A DNA stretch of 64,000 bases from Flavobacteriales bacterium UBA5040. GTDB lineage: Bacteria; Bacteroidota; Bacteroidia; Flavobacteriales; Weeksellaceae. Under the pieces are notes generated by a model. It saw only the letters and a program-made list of their open reading frames with translations. It was not told the DNA's origin and did not search any database. Positions 60,607 through 64,000 of this stretch are shown here, piece by piece (the first letter of the stretch is position 1; the number at the start of each line of letters is the position of its first letter). The position numbers were made by a program, and so were the translations under genes. The stretch is from the NCBI GenBank assembly GCA_002415135.1, contig DIBY01000018.1, forward strand, positions 1-64,000, written 5' to 3'.

Positions 60607-61020
60607 ATGAAATTATTCCTTGCGAAAGCCATTTTAAAAAGTTTTGGAATCGGGGTTGTATTGAGCTTAATCTTGATTTTTGCTATTACGATTGCAACGC
60701 GCAGTCCGCATTCTCCGAATGAACCCTATCGGAACATGAACTGTTTTACAGGATTGGAATACGCGATTCCCGTGGGAATCAATTTATTTTTAGCGCTCGC
60801 AAGTCTTTTGGCTTATCTAAATATTTTCCAAATTATCCGGCAGAATTTATTTATTTCGTTGGCCAGTTTCTTTGTAATTCACTTCGTCCTATTTTATCTT
60901 TCAATACGGGAAATGATCAGTGAAAGTGACGTTTGGATTTTGATCTGTTATTTTTCATTTTATATGTTACCGTGGGCATTTTATTATATCAAATTCAAAA
61001 AATTATATATTCAAAACTGA
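60607..61020 (+). CDS. Small four-helix membrane protein of unknown function
   Basis: The 137-residue protein has four hydrophobic segments (about residues 10-31, 50-72, 80-97 and 103-122) and a basic C-terminus (KFKKLYIQN). A segment after the first helix (RSPHSPNEPYRNMNCFTGLEY) is probably outside. No family is recognised. It is followed by three secreted proteins on the same strand. Confidence 0.65.
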   Translation: MKLFLAKAILKSFGIGVVLSLILIFAITIATRSPHSPNEPYRNMNCFTGLEYAIPVGINLFLALASLLAYLNIFQIIRQNLFISLASFFVIHFVLFYLSIREMISESDVWILICYFSFYMLPWAFYYIKFKKLYIQN

Positions 61021-61059
61021 AAATTTAATTATTAAGCTAACAAATTTAAATTTCTAATA

Positions 61060-61632
61060 ATGAAAAAAGAATTCTTCTTTTTACTTCTTTTCGGAAGTTT
61101 TTATCTGATCAATGCTCAGGTAAGTATGATCACCTCCCAGTTTTCTCAAAATCTAACGAAATCAGATCTCGATTTCTCAGTTAACCGAAAACTGTATGCC
61201 GTTGGAATTAATGACAAAAACACAGAGAATTATTTCGTCGTTTCCAAGAACCGTTCTGGTGCAGAAAATGATGAATTGTTCATTGAAAAATTTACAAAAA
61301 ATGGCGAGAATTTCACAAGGTCTTTTCAGTATAAACTCGTACATCCCATCAATAAATCTTTGGCATACATCGACAATCGGGCAAGTTATATTGATGTCGA
61401 TAAAGACGGAAATTATGAGAGTATTTCTTTAATTGACCAGCATGAATCTGGTCCTGAAAGTAAAGTAGAGAAGGTGATCGGCATGATTCTCTATAAAAAT
61501 ACATCCTACGAGGTTTGGATTTCTCAAGACGATCAATTTTCTCAAAATCACTTCAGTGAAAATTTCTCGGAATTGCCGTCGGCAGTCAGCAAACATTTTC
61601 TGGATTTTTGGAACGGATTGAAAAAACTATAA
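61060..61632 (+). CDS. Secreted protein of unknown function
   Basis: The 190-residue product has a signal peptide (about 1-19, ending YLINAQ). The mature part is rich in beta-strands and contains an EF-hand-like calcium loop pattern (YIDVDKDGNYESISL), DxDxDGNxE. No catalytic residues are evident. The same strand carries two further secreted proteins 19 to 40 bases apart. The family is not recognised. Confidence 0.65.
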   Translation: MKKEFFFLLLFGSFYLINAQVSMITSQFSQNLTKSDLDFSVNRKLYAVGINDKNTENYFVVSKNRSGAENDELFIEKFTKNGENFTRSFQYKLVHPINKSLAYIDNRASYIDVDKDGNYESISLIDQHESGPESKVEKVIGMILYKNTSYEVWISQDDQFSQNHFSENFSELPSAVSKHFLDFWNGLKKL

Positions 61633-61651
61633 ATAATTTTATATTTAAAAA

Positions 61652-62152
61652 ATGAAGATCTTCATTATTTTCTTCTTTATGGTTTTTCCGATCGGATTAT
61701 ATTCGCAGTTTGTGCTTGCAAATGAGGAAGTAATTTACTCTTTTGAAACTGGTAACCGCAAAAAAATGGTTTTGGTAAAAGATAAAAAGAATGAGTATAT
61801 CCAGTATCGGTTCGGAACAAAAAATAAAATAGAAATGGAGTTCCCAACCGAACGATCTAAAGAAAGCTGGAAGATGTTCCACTACATCTTTTACATGCGA
61901 GGTGGAGGCAAAGCAAACTCCGCACAGGAAATCGCAAACCTTGGCTTTACCAACAGCGGTTTTCATTATGTAATTTACAGTACTTATTTTTCCGAAAAAG
62001 AAGAAATTGCAACGGGAATTTTGGTGACTGACATGAAAAATAATAAAACCACTAGAATCAAAGGGATTGTTAGCAGGAGAAGCGGAAGCTTGTTTTCACT
62101 GGATTCTGAAATGCCTTTGGAATTTGATGAAGACGTAGGATTTGATTTTTAG
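61652..62152 (+). CDS. Secreted protein of unknown function
   Basis: The 166-residue product has a signal peptide (about 1-18, ending GLYSQ) and a compact beta-rich domain (YSFETGNRKKMVLVKDKKNEYIQYRFG). A glycine-rich MRGGGKANSAQE loop follows, then GFHYVIYSTYFSEKEEIATGI. I do not recognise a family. It lies 19 bases after the preceding secreted protein and is probably co-transcribed. Confidence 0.65.
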   Translation: MKIFIIFFFMVFPIGLYSQFVLANEEVIYSFETGNRKKMVLVKDKKNEYIQYRFGTKNKIEMEFPTERSKESWKMFHYIFYMRGGGKANSAQEIANLGFTNSGFHYVIYSTYFSEKEEIATGILVTDMKNNKTTRIKGIVSRRSGSLFSLDSEMPLEFDEDVGFDF

Positions 62153-62192
62153 TAGTTAACTATGGGTTTTTCAGGCGGAAGCAATTAATAGG

Positions 62193-63239
62193 ATGAATAA
62201 AAATATGACGAAAATAGGTAAGGTAAGTTACATGATGCTTTTTTTATGCATCATCTTTTCCTGTAAAAATAAGGAGGAAAAGATCACGGAAAATAAAACA
62301 GTTCCTGTTTCTTTAGAAATTAAGGAGCTGAAACAAAATAGTATTCCAGACTCTATTAAAAATAACAGTATTTTCATTCACAAAACTCCGCAAGGATTCA
62401 CCAGAATTTGGATGGATAGTAAAAAGAAGGCCGGAAAGTATTTCTATTCTGATACCCTAAATGTATTTAATATTGCCAGATATAATTTTGATCAAAATCT
62501 TCTGAAAAAGCCCAAACAGATCGAATTGTATAGAAATGAATGGTCTTACCTTCAGATCGATAGTGCCTCACTGAAAAAGGAGATCATCGGTCAGGACGAA
62601 TATCTCTTCCTCACCCTGAGGCCAGAGTTCATGGGAAAAGCTATACCGGATCGAGTGGTTTTATTTTATTTACTTAATTTAAATAACATCGACGATCATT
62701 CAAGCTTGGCTTACGCTGGTTATTCTGATCCATATTGTGAAGGCTGCATTAAAGGTGACTTTTCACCAGCTGAAAATTTCCCTAAAAATAAAAAAGCCTG
62801 GCAGCAATTTCAACAATACGCTCAAAAATCAAAATTTATTTCGCAGGCGAAAGGTGCCGAAAAGAACATCAGTTATTTTAAAAATTACGAGCAGAAGTGG
62901 GAGAAGGATAATCAGGCGGATAATCATTATGGTGCAGGTTACGGAATTATCCCAGAATCGCTTCAATCTACCTATTATAAAGACAAACTATTTAATCTGG
63001 ATGGTTCAGATATCGATACGATTGTTGAAAATAAAAATTATATTGTAGGAACTTATTTTCGTGGCAATCTCTTAGGATATGATAAAAATAAAAAATTGTA
63101 TTTCCCTGTCATCGTCGAATCCTGTGCTTATTCCTGCAATAAAACACTTCGGTTTTTAGATGATCAAACACTGCAAATCACTTATGAAGACGGTAAGGAT
63201 TTCGAGATAAAACTCGACGAAATTATTTTTAAGAAATAG
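62193..63239 (+). CDS. Large lipoprotein of unknown function
   Basis: The 348-residue product has a lipoprotein signal peptide ending LCIIFSCKNK (Cys24). The mature part contains a cysteine motif YSDPYCEGCIKGDF and a later pair in VESCAYSCNKTLRF, which may form disulfides or bind metal. No enzymatic domain is recognised. It is the last of a row of four small or secreted proteins between phosphoglucomutase and an aminotransferase. Confidence 0.65.
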   Translation: MNKNMTKIGKVSYMMLFLCIIFSCKNKEEKITENKTVPVSLEIKELKQNSIPDSIKNNSIFIHKTPQGFTRIWMDSKKKAGKYFYSDTLNVFNIARYNFDQNLLKKPKQIELYRNEWSYLQIDSASLKKEIIGQDEYLFLTLRPEFMGKAIPDRVVLFYLLNLNNIDDHSSLAYAGYSDPYCEGCIKGDFSPAENFPKNKKAWQQFQQYAQKSKFISQAKGAEKNISYFKNYEQKWEKDNQADNHYGAGYGIIPESLQSTYYKDKLFNLDGSDIDTIVENKNYIVGTYFRGNLLGYDKNKKLYFPVIVESCAYSCNKTLRFLDDQTLQITYEDGKDFEIKLDEIIFKK

Positions 63240-63324
63240 ATAGAAAGGCGTTTTTCCTTGATCACTAATGTTTAAATCTTTATTTTTTAGTTTGAAATGT
63301 AAAATGAAATTTATCAAAAAGTTG

Positions 63325-63332
63325 TAAATTTG
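63325..63332 (+). promoter_or_regulatory. Probable -7 element of the aminotransferase gene
   Basis: TAAATTTG matches the consensus and lies 54 bases before the ATG. The TTG at 63292-63294 is too far upstream to pair with it. Confidence 0.4.
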
Positions 63333-63386
63333 ATTCAAAGTAAATCGACCAATAGAACGTCTTACATTTTTTTATAAAAATCATCT

Positions 63387-64000
63387 ATGAAAGTATCAAA
63401 ATTAGCAGCCAATCTTATTGGTTCAGAAATCATTAAAATAGGAAATCAGGTTAACGACATGAAAGCACAAGGTGCTGAAATAGCGAATCTTACGATTGGT
63501 GATTTGAATTCAAATATTTATCCGATTCCTGATTTATTAAAAGAAGAAATTCAGAAAGCCTACCAAAATAATTTAACCAATTACCCGCCAGCTAATGGAC
63601 TTTTATCTTTGCGAAAAGCAATTTCAAAGGATATAAAAAATCGGTGGAATCTAGATTATTCTGAAAATGATGTCTTAGTTGCCGGAGGTTCTAGACCTTT
63701 GATTTATGCAGCTTTTAAAACGATTGTCGATCCTGACGACAAAGTGATTTACCCCGTTCCATCCTGGAATAACAATCATTACGCCTATTTAACGGAGGCT
63801 CAGAAAGTAGAAGTAGAAACTACTCATGAAAATAATTTCCTACCGACTGCAGCAGATTTAAGACCTCATTTAAAAGGAGCGGTTTTAATTGCGCTTTGTT
63901 CGCCTTTAAATCCGACTGGTACGATGTTCACCAAACAGCAGCTCGCTGAAATTTGTGAATTAATTATCGAAGAAAATAAAAGTCGGGCAGAAGGAGAAAA
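63387..64000 (+). CDS. Class I/II aminotransferase, cut by the window end
   Basis: The frame is open from the ATG at 63387 to the last base of the window (about 204 codons). It starts MKVSKLAANLIGSEIIKIG and has ANLTIGDLNSNIYP, PPANGLLSLRKAISKD, VAGGSRPLIYAAF and LCSPLNPTG, the N-terminal half of a PLP-dependent fold-type I aminotransferase of the aspartate aminotransferase group. The PLP lysine lies beyond the window. The likely reaction is exchange of amino groups between an amino acid and 2-oxoglutarate. Exact substrate is open. Confidence 0.88.
   Translation, partial: MKVSKLAANLIGSEIIKIGNQVNDMKAQGAEIANLTIGDLNSNIYPIPDLLKEEIQKAYQNNLTNYPPANGLLSLRKAISKDIKNRWNLDYSENDVLVAGGSRPLIYAAFKTIVDPDDKVIYPVPSWNNNHYAYLTEAQKVEVETTHENNFLPTAADLRPHLKGAVLIALCSPLNPTGTMFTKQQLAEICELIIEENKSRAEGE

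Overview
The window is a 64 kb chromosomal segment of an AT-rich Bacteroidota genome, most likely a Flavobacteriales member of the Chryseobacterium/Kaistella group (Weeksellaceae). Four things point there. Gene starts lack Shine-Dalgarno sequences. The best promoters follow the Bacteroidota pattern TTG-N18-20-TANNTTTG (for example 403-432, 5871-5900, 36958-36986, 56339-56369). The family content is typical of the phylum (DUF5686, BT_3928-type DoxX, DUF1599, DUF4199, DUF4920, several POT transporters, a DnaG without zinc cysteines). The dispersed repeats are of kinds common in Flavobacteria. No rRNA, tRNA or CRISPR array was seen; the one clear RNA gene is the SRP RNA at 56242-56334 (minus).

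Layout. 1-10.2 kb: envelope genes, including four YceI-like proteins, two outer-membrane barrels, a GluR0-like ligand-gated potassium channel, queG, a rhodanese, glucokinase and an alpha/beta hydrolase. 10.3-11.8 kb: sdaA. 11.8-14.5 kb: a small accessory island with a dispersed repeat, a very AT-rich membrane protein, a double hairpin and an orphan lipoprotein. 14.5-18.4 kb (minus): tyrA, a small anchored protein and ald, then tsaE and an asparaginase. 18.6-22.1 kb (plus): a repeat, dnaG, a ParE-type toxin-antitoxin pair and clpP. 22.2-25.0 kb (minus): the DUF1599 / BT_3928 / TerB-like / tpiA operon, with folP divergent. 26-32.3 kb: a DUF5686 outer-membrane protein, recG and a secreted thioredoxin.

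32.4-42.7 kb is a peptide-nutrition locus on the minus strand: four POT peptide transporters and a secreted dipeptidyl peptidase IV. An intact IS3-family element (34030-35418, TAA target duplication) sits between the first two transporters and has separated one of them from its apparent terminator. 43.4-46.8 kb holds an AAA+ ATPase with an IF2_N-like head and altered Walker motifs, an XRE regulator and a TerC-family membrane protein. The regulator and the terC gene share a 12-bp palindrome upstream.

47.1-56.1 kb: an M14 carboxypeptidase, a DUF4920 protein, an APC permease, a tandem DUF2007 pair, and a menaquinone operon (menB, two PH-domain membrane proteins, menA, an MBL-fold hydrolase). 56.2-64 kb: SRP RNA, a DUF4199 protein, a GT2 glycosyltransferase, a DUF2807-like lipoprotein, phosphoglucomutase, four small envelope proteins of unknown function, and the start of an aminotransferase cut by the window edge.

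Together the genes describe an aerobic or microaerobic, menaquinone-using, peptide- and amino-acid-consuming bacterium: DPP-IV and POT uptake feed serine dehydratase, alanine dehydrogenase and asparaginase. The least explained parts are the accessory island (11.8-14.5 kb), the unusual AAA+/XRE/TerC neighbourhood (43.4-46.9 kb) and the repeat families.
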